In this document: positions 35,404-42,574 of the stretch, piece by piece
How positions within the stretch are numbered: the first letter of the stretch is position 1
Layout of the letters: every line of letters starts with the position of its first letter
Origin: JACRAR01 sp041665185
GTDB lineage: Bacteria > Pseudomonadota > Gammaproteobacteria > Burkholderiales > Rhodocyclaceae
Length of the DNA: 55,603 nucleotides
Reading direction: 5' to 3'
Assembly: GCA_041665185.1 (NCBI GenBank)
Contig: JBAYJH010000001.1
Coordinates: forward strand, 1 to 55,603
Translations under genes and position numbers: made by a program
The notes under the pieces: generated by a model
Told to the model about the DNA's origin: nothing
Databases searched by the model: none
Seen by the model: the letters and a program-made list of their open reading frames with translations, nothing else

Positions 35404-36549
35404 ATGAGCCCACCCGTCGTCATCCTCGGCAGCGGCCTGGCCGGCATCAGCGTCGCCCGCGAACTGCGCAAGCTGGACAAGGAAGTCCCGCTGACCCTGG
35501 TCACGGCCGACGACGGCGGGTTCTACTCCAAACCCAGCCTGTCGAACGCCCTGGCCGCCGGCAAGTCCGCTACCCAGCTGGTGCTCACTCAGCGCGAGGC
35601 GCTGGCGGCGCAGTTGAACGTCGAGATTCGCGCCCAGACCTGGGTGACACGGTTGCTGCCGGGCGAGCATGCCATCGAGACCGAAGCCGGCCGCCTCGAA
35701 TACGGCCGGCTGGTGCTGGCCCTCGGCGCCCAGCCGATCCGCCTGCCCATAGCGGGTAACGGCGCGCAGGAAATCCTCTCGGTCAACGGCCTCGCCGACT
35801 ACGCCGCCTTCCGCGACCGGTTGGCGGGCGTCCAGCGTGTCGCGATCCTTGGCGGCGGCCTGATCGGCTGCGAGTTCGCCAATGATCTGCGCCTGGCCGG
35901 GATAGCAGCGGATGTGTTCGACCTGGCACCGCAGGCGCTGGGCCGCCTGCTGCCGGCACAGGCCGCCGAGTTCTTCCGCACCCGGCTGGAATCAGCCGGA
36001 GTGAGTTTCCACTTCAATACCACCATCGCCCGCGTGGATCGCACCCAGGCTGGCCTGGTCCTCACCGACACCCAGGGCCAGGAATTCAGCGCCGATCTGG
36101 TCCTCTCCGCCGTCGGCCTGAAACCGGAAACCGAACTGGCGCGCGCGGCCGGGTTGCAGACCAATCGCGGCGTGGTGACCGACAAGCTGCTGGCGACTTC
36201 CGACCCGGATGTGTTTGCGCTGGGCGATTGTCTCGAAGTCCAAGGCCTGGTGCTGCCTTTCGTCCTGCCCATCATGCAGCAGGCGCGGGCGCTGGCCAAG
36301 ACGCTGGCCGGCACACCCACGGCGCTGAGCTACCCGGCCATGCCGGTGGTGGTGAAAACACCCGCCTGCCCGACCGTGGTCTGCCCGCCTCCGGCCGGCG
36401 CCGCAGGCGCATGGCGTGAGGAAGTCGAACCGACGGGGGTGCGCGCCTTGTTCAAGGACGCCGACGGCAAGCCGCTGGGATTTTCTCTAGTCGGCGAGGC
36501 GGTCAAGGACAAGCAGGCGTTGGTGGCACAGATGCCGGGGTGGCTGTAG
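35404..36549 (+). CDS. FAD-dependent NAD(P)H:rubredoxin oxidoreductase-like protein
   Basis: The 381-residue flavoprotein belongs to the pyridine nucleotide-disulfide oxidoreductase class I family (AlkT/rubredoxin reductase, NorW-like). The FAD motif VVILGSGLAGISVARELRKLD is at the N-terminus. The NAD(P) motif VAILGGGLIGCEFANDLRLAG is near residue 150, and the second FAD motif TSDPDVFALGDCLEVQG is near residue 270. It starts 3 bp after rubredoxin, which identifies its probable partner. It ends the peroxide-detoxifying operon; 63 bp later the RIT element begins. NADH versus NADPH preference cannot be told. Confidence 0.9.
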   Translation: MSPPVVILGSGLAGISVARELRKLDKEVPLTLVTADDGGFYSKPSLSNALAAGKSATQLVLTQREALAAQLNVEIRAQTWVTRLLPGEHAIETEAGRLEYGRLVLALGAQPIRLPIAGNGAQEILSVNGLADYAAFRDRLAGVQRVAILGGGLIGCEFANDLRLAGIAADVFDLAPQALGRLLPAQAAEFFRTRLESAGVSFHFNTTIARVDRTQAGLVLTDTQGQEFSADLVLSAVGLKPETELARAAGLQTNRGVVTDKLLATSDPDVFALGDCLEVQGLVLPFVLPIMQQARALAKTLAGTPTALSYPAMPVVVKTPACPTVVCPPPAGAAGAWREEVEPTGVRALFKDADGKPLGFSLVGEAVKDKQALVAQMPGWL

Positions 36550-36612
36550 CGTTTCCCGCCTGCTCCTGACTCACGCGGTGCCGCACTGAATCCCGCCGTT
36601 GACGGACGGCTC

Positions 36613-36687
36613 CTCGGCCTTATGTGAAGCTTCACATAAGGCCGATTATGCACAGTCGTCGATTATGTGAAGTTGTGGGATGAATTG
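36613..36687 (+). repeat. RIT element terminal inverted repeat, hflX-distal end
   Basis: This is the reverse complement of 39784-39858 with one mismatch (36677). Positions 36614-36645 are a perfect 32-bp palindrome, two TTATGTGAAG/CTTCACATAA arms meeting at AAGCTT within TCGGCC...GGCCGA. A further TTATGTGAAG half-site follows at 36663-36672. These are likely recombinase core and accessory binding sites; that role is inferred. Confidence 0.93.
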
Positions 36688-36738
36688 CACGCCAACGGTT
36701 GATTGGCGGCGGCCAGCGCGAATTAGATCTTCACATAA

Positions 36739-37752
36739 TCATAGTGTTTTCAGGAAGTCGATCAGAGAGTCGGGCGCCCGGTAGCGCTGGATCTTGGCCT
36801 CGGGTTCGTGCAGCCTGGCCAACGCGCGTTCCTTCATCGTCAGGTCTGCCTCGACATAGTGGTGAGTCGTAGTGGGGCTTTCATGCCCGAGCCAAAGTGC
36901 GATTACGCTGATATCGACGCCGGCCTGCAACAGATGCATCGCCGTTGTGTGACGGATCGTATGTGGCGAGATCCGTCGCTTTGCCAAGTCGGGGTTGGTC
37001 TCTGTTGCAGTCTTCACCGCCAAAGCGAGTCTTTGGTGAGCATTGTTTCGCGTCATCGCGTGTCCGCAGCGATTTGGCAGCAATGGCGACACCGTGTCGA
37101 ACTGCGAATTCAACTTCAACCAGGACCGTATCGCCTTGACGGTCGAACGCCACAGCGGCACGCTGCGCTGCTTTCTGCCCTTGCCATGCAGATGCACGCA
37201 AGCCGCACCCTCGTCGAGCACCGCCTCGCCGACCGTGACCCCAGTGATCTCCGATACGCGCGCCCCGGTGTTGTAGAGCAGCAGAAACAGCACATGGTCC
37301 CGCTGTCCAATCCACGTGCCATCCGGCGTACCGATCACCGCCAGCATTTCCTCACGCGACAGGTAGCCGAACATGGGGCGCTCGAAGCGCTTCACCGGAA
37401 CGCCCAGTGCGCGCTCAATCATCTGCAACGACGACACATCCCGGTGGGCGGCAAACTTCAGGAACGACCGCAGCGCCGCCAGGCGCGCATTGCGGCTGCG
37501 CACGGAATTGTGGCGCTGGCGTTCCAGATGATCGAGGAAGGCCATGATCAGCTCCGGCGTGATGTCGGCCAAGGTCATCGTGGTCGGAGACTTGCCCAGA
37601 CGGGACTGGGCGAAGTCGAGAAACAGCACGAAAGCGTCACGGTAGGCAGCAATGGTTTGCGGGCTGAGCGCACGCTGCTGCGTCAGGTACTCGGCGAAAT
37701 AGGCTTGCACGAGCGTCGCAAATGACGGTGGTACCCTGGCTGGCTTACTCAT
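36739..37752 (-). CDS. ritC: Tyrosine recombinase/integrase, third gene of the RIT trio
   Basis: The 337-residue phage-integrase-family protein has a SAM-like N-terminal core-binding domain (FATLVQAYFAEYLTQQRALSPQTIAAYRDAFVLFLDFAQ). The catalytic domain keeps every active residue visible: Arg in NTGARVSEITG, Lys in GKGRKQRSVPL, HTIRHTTAMHLL (HxxR), His in LGHESPTTTHHY and nucleophile Tyr in HHYVEAD. It begins inside the end of the second recombinase gene (stop at 37745-37747). ATG 37752 has GGGAG at a suitable distance, and an ATG at 37758 is an alternative. Its stop (36739-36741) overlaps the end of a CTTCACATAATC copy (36729-36740), another copy of the end-repeat half-site. Confidence 0.9.
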   Translation of the reverse strand: MSKPARVPPSFATLVQAYFAEYLTQQRALSPQTIAAYRDAFVLFLDFAQSRLGKSPTTMTLADITPELIMAFLDHLERQRHNSVRSRNARLAALRSFLKFAAHRDVSSLQMIERALGVPVKRFERPMFGYLSREEMLAVIGTPDGTWIGQRDHVLFLLLYNTGARVSEITGVTVGEAVLDEGAACVHLHGKGRKQRSVPLWRSTVKAIRSWLKLNSQFDTVSPLLPNRCGHAMTRNNAHQRLALAVKTATETNPDLAKRRISPHTIRHTTAMHLLQAGVDISVIALWLGHESPTTTHHYVEADLTMKERALARLHEPEAKIQRYRAPDSLIDFLKTL

Positions 37753-38719
37753 CGTCATCTCCCGGGAGATCGGCGAAGCGCTCGAACTTGCCACCGGCCA
37801 GTGCCATCAGTTCGGGCACGGCTGTCAGATACCAGTAGGTGTAGAAGATCTCGGCATGGCCCATGTAGGTCGACAGCGCCAGCATCATCCGATCCACATC
37901 GGTGCCCTCGGCATGCCAGAGCATCATGCGCCTGACGGCAAAGGTGTGACGCAGGTCATGCAGCCGTGGCGCCTCATGAGCGCCGCGATTGACCCAGCTT
38001 AGGCTGTCACGTAGCGCGGTGAAGACGCGATGTGCCTGCCGCTCGCCGAGCGGCTGCCCCAGTCGTCGGCCACGGCTGCTGATGAGGAACGGGATATCGG
38101 CTGTCGTCGGAACATGCCGCGCACGCTGCCGCCGGTAGCGCGTCAACGCCGCGACGGTGCTCGGATGCACCGGCAACTGGCGGGACTTGGCGAACTTGGT
38201 CTGCCGCACGATCAGCATTCCGCGCTTGAGATCGACGTCGGTATCGCGCAGGTGAATGGCTTCCGAGACGCGCAGACCGGTCGAAGCCATCAGGCCGAAC
38301 AGCGTCTCGAAGGTGGCCGGGCGCAAACTGCCACGTGGCCCGAGCTTGCGGGCCGCCGCCAGTAATTCGACGATTTCCTCTTCGCGGTAAATATGCGGCG
38401 CCACGCGACCTGGCTCCGGGCCGAAGATCAACTCATCCGGCACCTCGGTATCCGGTTCGAACTGTTTCAGGTAACGGATGAAATGCCGCAGCCTTGCCAG
38501 ACGGCGTGCCCAGGTGCCCGGTGATCCTCGGCCACCTTTACCCTGACGCACCCAGTCTGTCATGAGTTCGACGGTCAGCGGCCCGCGGTGACGCCGAATG
38601 GTGACGAAACGCGCAAAGCCGGCCAGAAACGTATCCCGCGATCGCAAGTGGAAGCCAAGGCGATGGCGCTCGGCAAGATAGTCGTCGATCCTTGCCTGCA
38701 GGCTGATGCGCGCGCTCAT
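37745..38719 (-). CDS. ritB: Tyrosine recombinase/integrase, second gene of the RIT trio
   Basis: The 324-residue protein begins MSARISLQARIDDYLAERHRLGFHLRSRDTFLAGFARF, typical of the middle RIT recombinase. Catalytic residues are Arg in STGLRVSEAIHL, Lys in QTKFAKSRQLPV, HDLRHTFAVRRM and the C-terminal YMGHAEIFYTYWYLTAVPEL with tyrosine candidates. ATG 38719 overlaps the stop of the first recombinase's proper frame (ATGA, 38716-38719). The open frame running upstream to 39703 exists only because the first gene has a frameshift that joins both, so it should not be annotated as a 652-residue fusion. Confidence 0.9.
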   Translation of the reverse strand: MSARISLQARIDDYLAERHRLGFHLRSRDTFLAGFARFVTIRRHRGPLTVELMTDWVRQGKGGRGSPGTWARRLARLRHFIRYLKQFEPDTEVPDELIFGPEPGRVAPHIYREEEIVELLAAARKLGPRGSLRPATFETLFGLMASTGLRVSEAIHLRDTDVDLKRGMLIVRQTKFAKSRQLPVHPSTVAALTRYRRQRARHVPTTADIPFLISSRGRRLGQPLGERQAHRVFTALRDSLSWVNRGAHEAPRLHDLRHTFAVRRMMLWHAEGTDVDRMMLALSTYMGHAEIFYTYWYLTAVPELMALAGGKFERFADLPGDDDE

Positions 38720-39676
38720 GATGCGCTCCCGGGCCACGGCAGCGGGACGGTGGACAGCTTCGGCGTGTCGAGCTTGGCGTAGATCAAGGTGGTGTTCAGC
38801 GAACGGTGGCGCAGCACATCGGCCACTTCCTTGAGCGAACTGCCGTTCTCGACAAGGCGACACGCCAAGGTGTGGCGCAGTGCATGCGCGCTGGAATGCA
38901 TCAGGCCAATGCGGCGGCAGGCGCGTTTGATTACCTTCTGGATCGCCGTTGAGGTGATGGGGGTGATCATGTCCTCCCTTCCGGCGGACGAAGATGGCAG
39001 GGTTGCTGGTGGTGGGGCGTTCATGTTGGAGATAGTCGACCAGCGCCCGTCCTGTTTCCATCGGCAAGGGCAGGATGTCCTGTCGCAGCGACTTCGTGCC
39101 CCGCAACGTCACCGTGCCGACACGCCAGTCGATGTCATCGATCATGAGATGAGCGATTTCTCCGGACCTCAATCCCATGTCCAATGCGCAACGCACGATT
39201 GCGTACCCACGTTTCGGTAAGCGTAGCCCGGCAGCAAAGGAGTTCAGCAGGCGCTCGACTTCGTCCGGCTTGAGCGCACGTGGCAATGAAGCCAGCTTCC
39301 AGTGGACGGGATTCGAGATGACGGCAGTCAGCTTGCCGACCTGATCGCCGCAGGTGGCCCGATAGCGAAGGTAACTTCGCAACGTCGCAGCCAGATGGGA
39401 TGCGTGAGAAGCTGATCGGTGCGCACCCAACCGCGTTGCAAGGAACTCGCGAATATCGTCAGGCCGCAGCTTCGCAATCTGGATGACGCGCCGCTTGAAT
39501 TTCACTTGCAGCAACAAGCCTACGGCGCGGAGCCGACCCTTGCGCGTGCCCGCCGCGAGGCCGCGTACATCGCGCAGGTGTTCGTCGTAGCGATGCAACT
39601 CTTCGACAATGTGATCCGACAGTGCTGCCGGTGGCCGTGCGCCTGACGCGGCACGGTGGGTAGTGGCCTGGGTCAT
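38716..39676 (-). pseudogene. ritA: Tyrosine recombinase/integrase, first gene of the RIT trio, frameshifted
   Basis: The 5' part (MTQATTHRAASGARPP to about ...NPAIFVRR) encodes the core-binding domain and catalytic Arg (MGLRSGEIAHL) and Lys (RGTKSLRQDILPL). The 3' part, with HALRHTLACRLVE, VADVLRHRSLNTTLIYAKLD (Tyr) and stop at 38716, is in another frame. The shift lies at 38971-38982 (CCGGAAGGGAGGAC on the minus strand); removing one base restores about 319 residues. The proper-frame stop overlaps the ritB start by ATGA, which supports this reading. AGGAG precedes ATG 39676. It may be a true inactivating indel, a programmed shift at the purine run, or a sequence error. Confidence 0.82.
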
Positions 39677-39783
39677 AACAGTCTCCTGAAGTGGATTCGC
39701 CACTTCAGACCACCGCAGAAATTATGTCCAGCTTACGGCAGCATCACCCGCTGCCTGGCCGCATACTGCCTACCCCCTCAGAC

Positions 39784-39858
39784 CAATTCATCCGACAACT
39801 TCACATAATCGACGACTGTGCATAATCGGCCTTATGTGAAGCTTCACATAAGGCCGAG
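39784..39858 (-). repeat. RIT element terminal inverted repeat, hflX-proximal end
   Basis: This is the reverse complement of 36613-36687 at 74 of 75 positions (mismatch at 39794). The perfect 32-bp palindrome is at 39826-39857 and the extra half-site ACTTCACATAATC is at 39798-39810. The recombinase operon's promoter is presumably between this repeat and the ritA start at 39676. Confidence 0.93.
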
Positions 39859-39864
39859 AATCGG

Positions 39865-39883
39865 ACGTAGCAGGCTGCTACGT
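39865..39883. repeat. Palindrome abutting the right end of the RIT element
   Basis: ACGTAGCAG-G-CTGCTACGT is a perfect 9-bp inverted repeat with a single central base, 6 bp outside the element. It is 31 bp beyond the 3' end of hflX. It might have been the terminator region of hflX or the target feature the element used. No U tract is present on either side. Confidence 0.6.
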
Positions 39884-39913
39884 TGAGCGTCTCGGTGGGT
39901 CGCAAAGAGTCTC

Positions 39914-41269
39914 TTAGTTAACTACGCCGAATCGTTCGCACAGGCCTTCTACCGCCTCGCGCCCTCCACGCACCCGCAAGAACGCGCCCTCAGCGTCGGC
40001 GCGTTCCTCCAGCACTTCACAACTAGCGAAGATTTCGCCGCGTCGTTGCTGCGCCGACCAGGGCAGGAACAGCTCCGCTTCGACCAGATCCTGCCGGAAG
40101 AAGGCGACGATCGCCTCGCGCAGCAAGGCGATGTCGCCGGCGCGGCGCGCGCTCATCACGATGCAATCGGGGTACTGCGCTCTTAGCGCTGCTTCGCGTT
40201 CGGCTTGCGCCGCCGCATCGCCGACATGATCGATCTTGTTGAAGACGCGGATGCGCGGCAGGTCGTTGGCGCCGATCTCGTCGAGCACCTGGTCGGTGAC
40301 CGCGAGCTGCCGCTCGAACCCGGGATCGCTCGCGTCGATGACGTGGAGCAGCAGCGCCGCATCCAGCGCCTCTTCGAGCGTCGATTTGAACGAGGCGACC
40401 AGGCCGTGCGGCAGGTTCTTGATGAAGCCCACGGTGTCGCTGACCAGCAACCGCGGCCGGCTCTCCGGCTGGAGGGCGCGCACGGTGGTGTCGAGGGTGG
40501 CGAAAAGCTTGTCTTCGACCAACACCTCGCTACCCGTGAGGGCGCGCATCAGGGTGGACTTGCCGGCATTGGTGTAGCCGACCAGCGCCACGCTGGCCAG
40601 TCCCTGGCGCTCTTGCCGCCGCGCGCGCTGCGTTTGGCGCTCGACATCCATTGCGGCGAGCTCCTGTTGCAGTTCGGCGATACGGTCACGGATCTTGCGC
40701 CGGTCCAGCTCGGTGTGCGACTCGCCGGCGCCGCGCCCGCCGGTGCCGCTGCGCTGCCGCCCCTGGGGCCCGGCGAGCTTGGCCGCTTCGCGCAGGCGCG
40801 GCGCCATATAGCCGAGGCGGGCGATCTCCACCTGGGCACGGGCGGCGCGGGAGCTGGCGTGGCGGTGGAAGATTTCGAGAATCACCATGGTGCGGTCCAT
40901 GACCTCGCAGCCGACTTCCTTTTCGAGGTTGCGCGCCTGCGACGGCGAGATTTCGTGATCGACGAAGATGGCGTCGATCTTCCCGGCGTCGGGGTCGGCT
41001 GCGGCCTGGGGTATTCTTCCCAGCTCGACGGGTTCCGGCTGGTTGTCCACGAAGGCGCGTATCTCCTGACGCTTGCCGGCACCCAGGTAGGCCGTTGTGT
41101 CGAAGCTGGCGCGCTTTTGGGTAAACGTGGCGGTGATCTCGAAGCCCAGGGTCTTGGCGAGATCGCGCAGCTCGGCCAGCGAAGCCTCGAACTCGACGTC
41201 GCTCACGCTCGGCAGTTGCACCGCCGCGACGACGGCATATCTGGGCTGCTCTTTGACTGCTCTTGGCAT
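39914..41269 (-). CDS. hflX: Ribosome-associated GTPase HflX
   Basis: The protein of about 451 residues is a GTPase that splits stalled 70S ribosomes under stress. The N-terminal HflX domain has ELRDLAKTLGFEITATFTQKRASFDTTAYLGAGKRQEI and IFVDHEISPSQARNLEKEVGCEVMDRTMVILEIFHRHASSRAARAQVEIARLGYM. The central glycine-rich GTGGRGAGESHTELDRRKIRDRI helix pair leads to the G domain: G1 VGYTNAGKST, G3 SDTVGFIKNLPHGLVASF and G4 NKIDHV. I chose the start at 41269 (MPRAVKEQPRYAVVA); an ATG at 41308 is also in frame. hfq, its usual upstream partner, is not next to it. Confidence 0.94.
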   Translation of the reverse strand: MPRAVKEQPRYAVVAAVQLPSVSDVEFEASLAELRDLAKTLGFEITATFTQKRASFDTTAYLGAGKRQEIRAFVDNQPEPVELGRIPQAAADPDAGKIDAIFVDHEISPSQARNLEKEVGCEVMDRTMVILEIFHRHASSRAARAQVEIARLGYMAPRLREAAKLAGPQGRQRSGTGGRGAGESHTELDRRKIRDRIAELQQELAAMDVERQTQRARRQERQGLASVALVGYTNAGKSTLMRALTGSEVLVEDKLFATLDTTVRALQPESRPRLLVSDTVGFIKNLPHGLVASFKSTLEEALDAALLLHVIDASDPGFERQLAVTDQVLDEIGANDLPRIRVFNKIDHVGDAAAQAEREAALRAQYPDCIVMSARRAGDIALLREAIVAFFRQDLVEAELFLPWSAQQRRGEIFASCEVLEERADAEGAFLRVRGGREAVEGLCERFGVVN

Positions 41270-41375
41270 TCGGGGATGGCTACACTTGAGGGGGCGAAGC
41301 CGGATCATACCCGCCTATGCAATGCTTGCCTGGAGTCTCGTGGTTGTTTCGGCAAGAACCAACTCAGCGGATACC

Positions 41376-41454
41376 GGCGCTGGCACGCGATCTCGATTCG
41401 GCGATATTGCGTTTCTCAGCACCGGGAGACGAAGCGAAATCGCGTGCCAGCGCC
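41376..41454. repeat. Long inverted repeat (hairpin) in the 345-bp gene-free stretch before the monooxygenase pseudogene
   Basis: GGCGCTGGCACGCGAT (41376-41391) has its exact reverse complement at 41439-41454. The arms extend inward to about 25 bp with two mismatches, leaving a loop of about 29 bases (41401-41429). The gap 41270-41615 has no convincing gene: small frames at 41315-41566 (minus) and 41205-41485 (plus) show no known motif. The structure could be a non-coding RNA, a REP/MITE-like remnant or a long-stem terminator, but there is no U tract on the plus side. Confidence 0.7.
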
Positions 41455-41615
41455 AGCACAAGCGTTCCGACCAGTTCTCCCTTGAATTACCGCAGCTGAC
41501 CCACCTGACGAACACTTTTAACCGCCCCCACGCTACGACTCTGCGACAACAAGGCCGATCCGACAACGCTATCGTTTAAGCTAGGCGACTGCGCCACCGC
41601 CCCGAGCCGAAACCT

Positions 41616-42462
41616 ATGATTCCTATTTCCATCCTCGACCTCTCCCCGATTGCCCAAGGCAGCGATGCCGCCCAGTCATTCCGTAACACCCTCGATCTTG
41701 CCCGGCACGGCGAGGGCTGGGGCTACCGGTGTTTCTGGCTGGCCGAACATCACGGCATGCCCGGCATCGCCAGCGCCGCCACCGCGGTCCTGGCGTGCGC
41801 CGGGTTCCGACCCGATCACGGCGCGCGCATTGCGGCGCAATCTGGCTTCCGGCGCGGACGAATTCCCGCAGGATGTCGGCGAACTGATGGGCTACTTCTC
41901 CGCCGCGGACAGGCAGGCGGTTCGTGCCGTACCGGGCGCCGGCCTGAACGTGCCGATATGGATACTCGGATCAAGCTTGTACGGCGCGCAACTGGCCGCC
42001 GCCCTGGGCTTGCCCTATGCGTTCGCCTCGCATTTTGCCCCGGCGCAGATGATGCAGGCCATTGCCTTGTATCGCGTCAATTTCCGGCCATCGGCACAAT
42101 TGCAGCAGCCTTACGTCATGCTTGGCTACAACGTGTTTGCCGCTGATAGCGACGAGGAGGGACGACTTCTTGCCACCTCCGCGCAGCAAGCCTTCGTCAA
42201 TCTGCGCAGTGGCCGTCCCGGCCAATTGCCGCCGCCGCTGGCCGACTATCCGAGCCGCATCGGAGCGCGCGAGCGGGCGCTGCTGGACGAGATTCTTTCC
42301 TGCACGGCCATGGGTGCGCCGGATACCGTGGCCAATCAGGTGCAGGGATTCGTTGCCCGCACCCAGGCGGATGAATTGATGATTACCTCGCAGATCTTTG
42401 ATCACGCCGCCCGTCTGTGTTCCTACGAGATCACTGCAAGCGTCTGCGCCGCCCTGGGATGA
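41616..42462 (+). pseudogene. Luciferase-like flavin monooxygenase (MsnO8-type) pseudogene
   Basis: The 5' frame from ATG 41616 reads IPISILDLSPIAQGSDAAQSFRNTLDLARHGEGWGYRCFWLAEHHGMPGIASAATAVL, the exact start of LLM-class oxidoreductases. Near 41796 it breaks. The homologous continuation (APGSDPITARALRRNLASGADEFPQDV... to the normal C-terminus ICT-like SYEITASVCAALG) is in the next frame. Compared with the family, about 45-50 residues, including the IMLPNHAPL and QFGTLxxLxPGR segments, are missing. So the gene carries an internal deletion of roughly 145 bp that also shifts the frame, and it is not a simple sequencing slip. The natural substrate of the family is unknown. Confidence 0.85.
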
Positions 42463-42525
42463 CAGCCACAAGGGCTGCTCAACGCCTGCGTGCGCAAATA
42501 TTTCGGCGGAGATCCCGACCCTGGC

Positions 42526-42558
42526 AAAAAAATGGGGCACCCAACGGGCGCCCCATTT
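42526..42558 (-). terminator. Intrinsic terminator of the hydrolase lipoprotein gene (possibly bidirectional)
   Basis: AAATGGGGC (42530-42538) pairs with GCCCCATTT (42550-42558). Read on the minus strand, the stem is followed by a run of seven T, ideal for ending the hydrolase transcript 17 bp after its stop. On the plus strand the stem is followed by CAATTG, so termination from the pseudogene side would be weaker. Confidence 0.88.
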
Positions 42559-42574
42559 CAATTGCCTATGCTCC

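Larger units (their letters stand above)
36613..39858. mobile_element. Recombinase-in-trio (RIT) element with palindrome-bearing terminal inverted repeats
   Basis: A 3246-bp element contains three consecutive, overlapping tyrosine-recombinase genes on the minus strand and nothing else. It is bounded by 75-bp inverted repeats identical at 74 positions. Trios of this kind are known as RIT elements and occur in many proteobacteria. The element sits between the 3' end of the rubredoxin reductase gene and the 3' end of hflX, an insertion between convergent genes that breaks no reading frame. I see no clear target-site duplication, as expected of tyrosine recombinases; only CGGACG is shared near the two flanks. 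The near-perfect end repeats imply recent arrival or recombination between ends. Confidence 0.9.

Noticed and set aside
37745..39703. A single 652-residue tyrosine recombinase frame
   Set aside because: It joins the N-terminal half of the first recombinase to the second one through out-of-frame sequence. The true end of the first gene is in another frame with HxLR and Tyr motifs and an ATGA overlap with the second.
40205..41485. 426-residue plus-strand frame
   Set aside because: Antisense shadow of hflX caused by GC-rich codon bias; its extension crosses the hairpin without conserved motifs.
41315..41566. 83-residue minus-strand frame in the gene-free stretch
   Set aside because: No motif, biased composition and it contains the large inverted repeat; not convincing as a protein.
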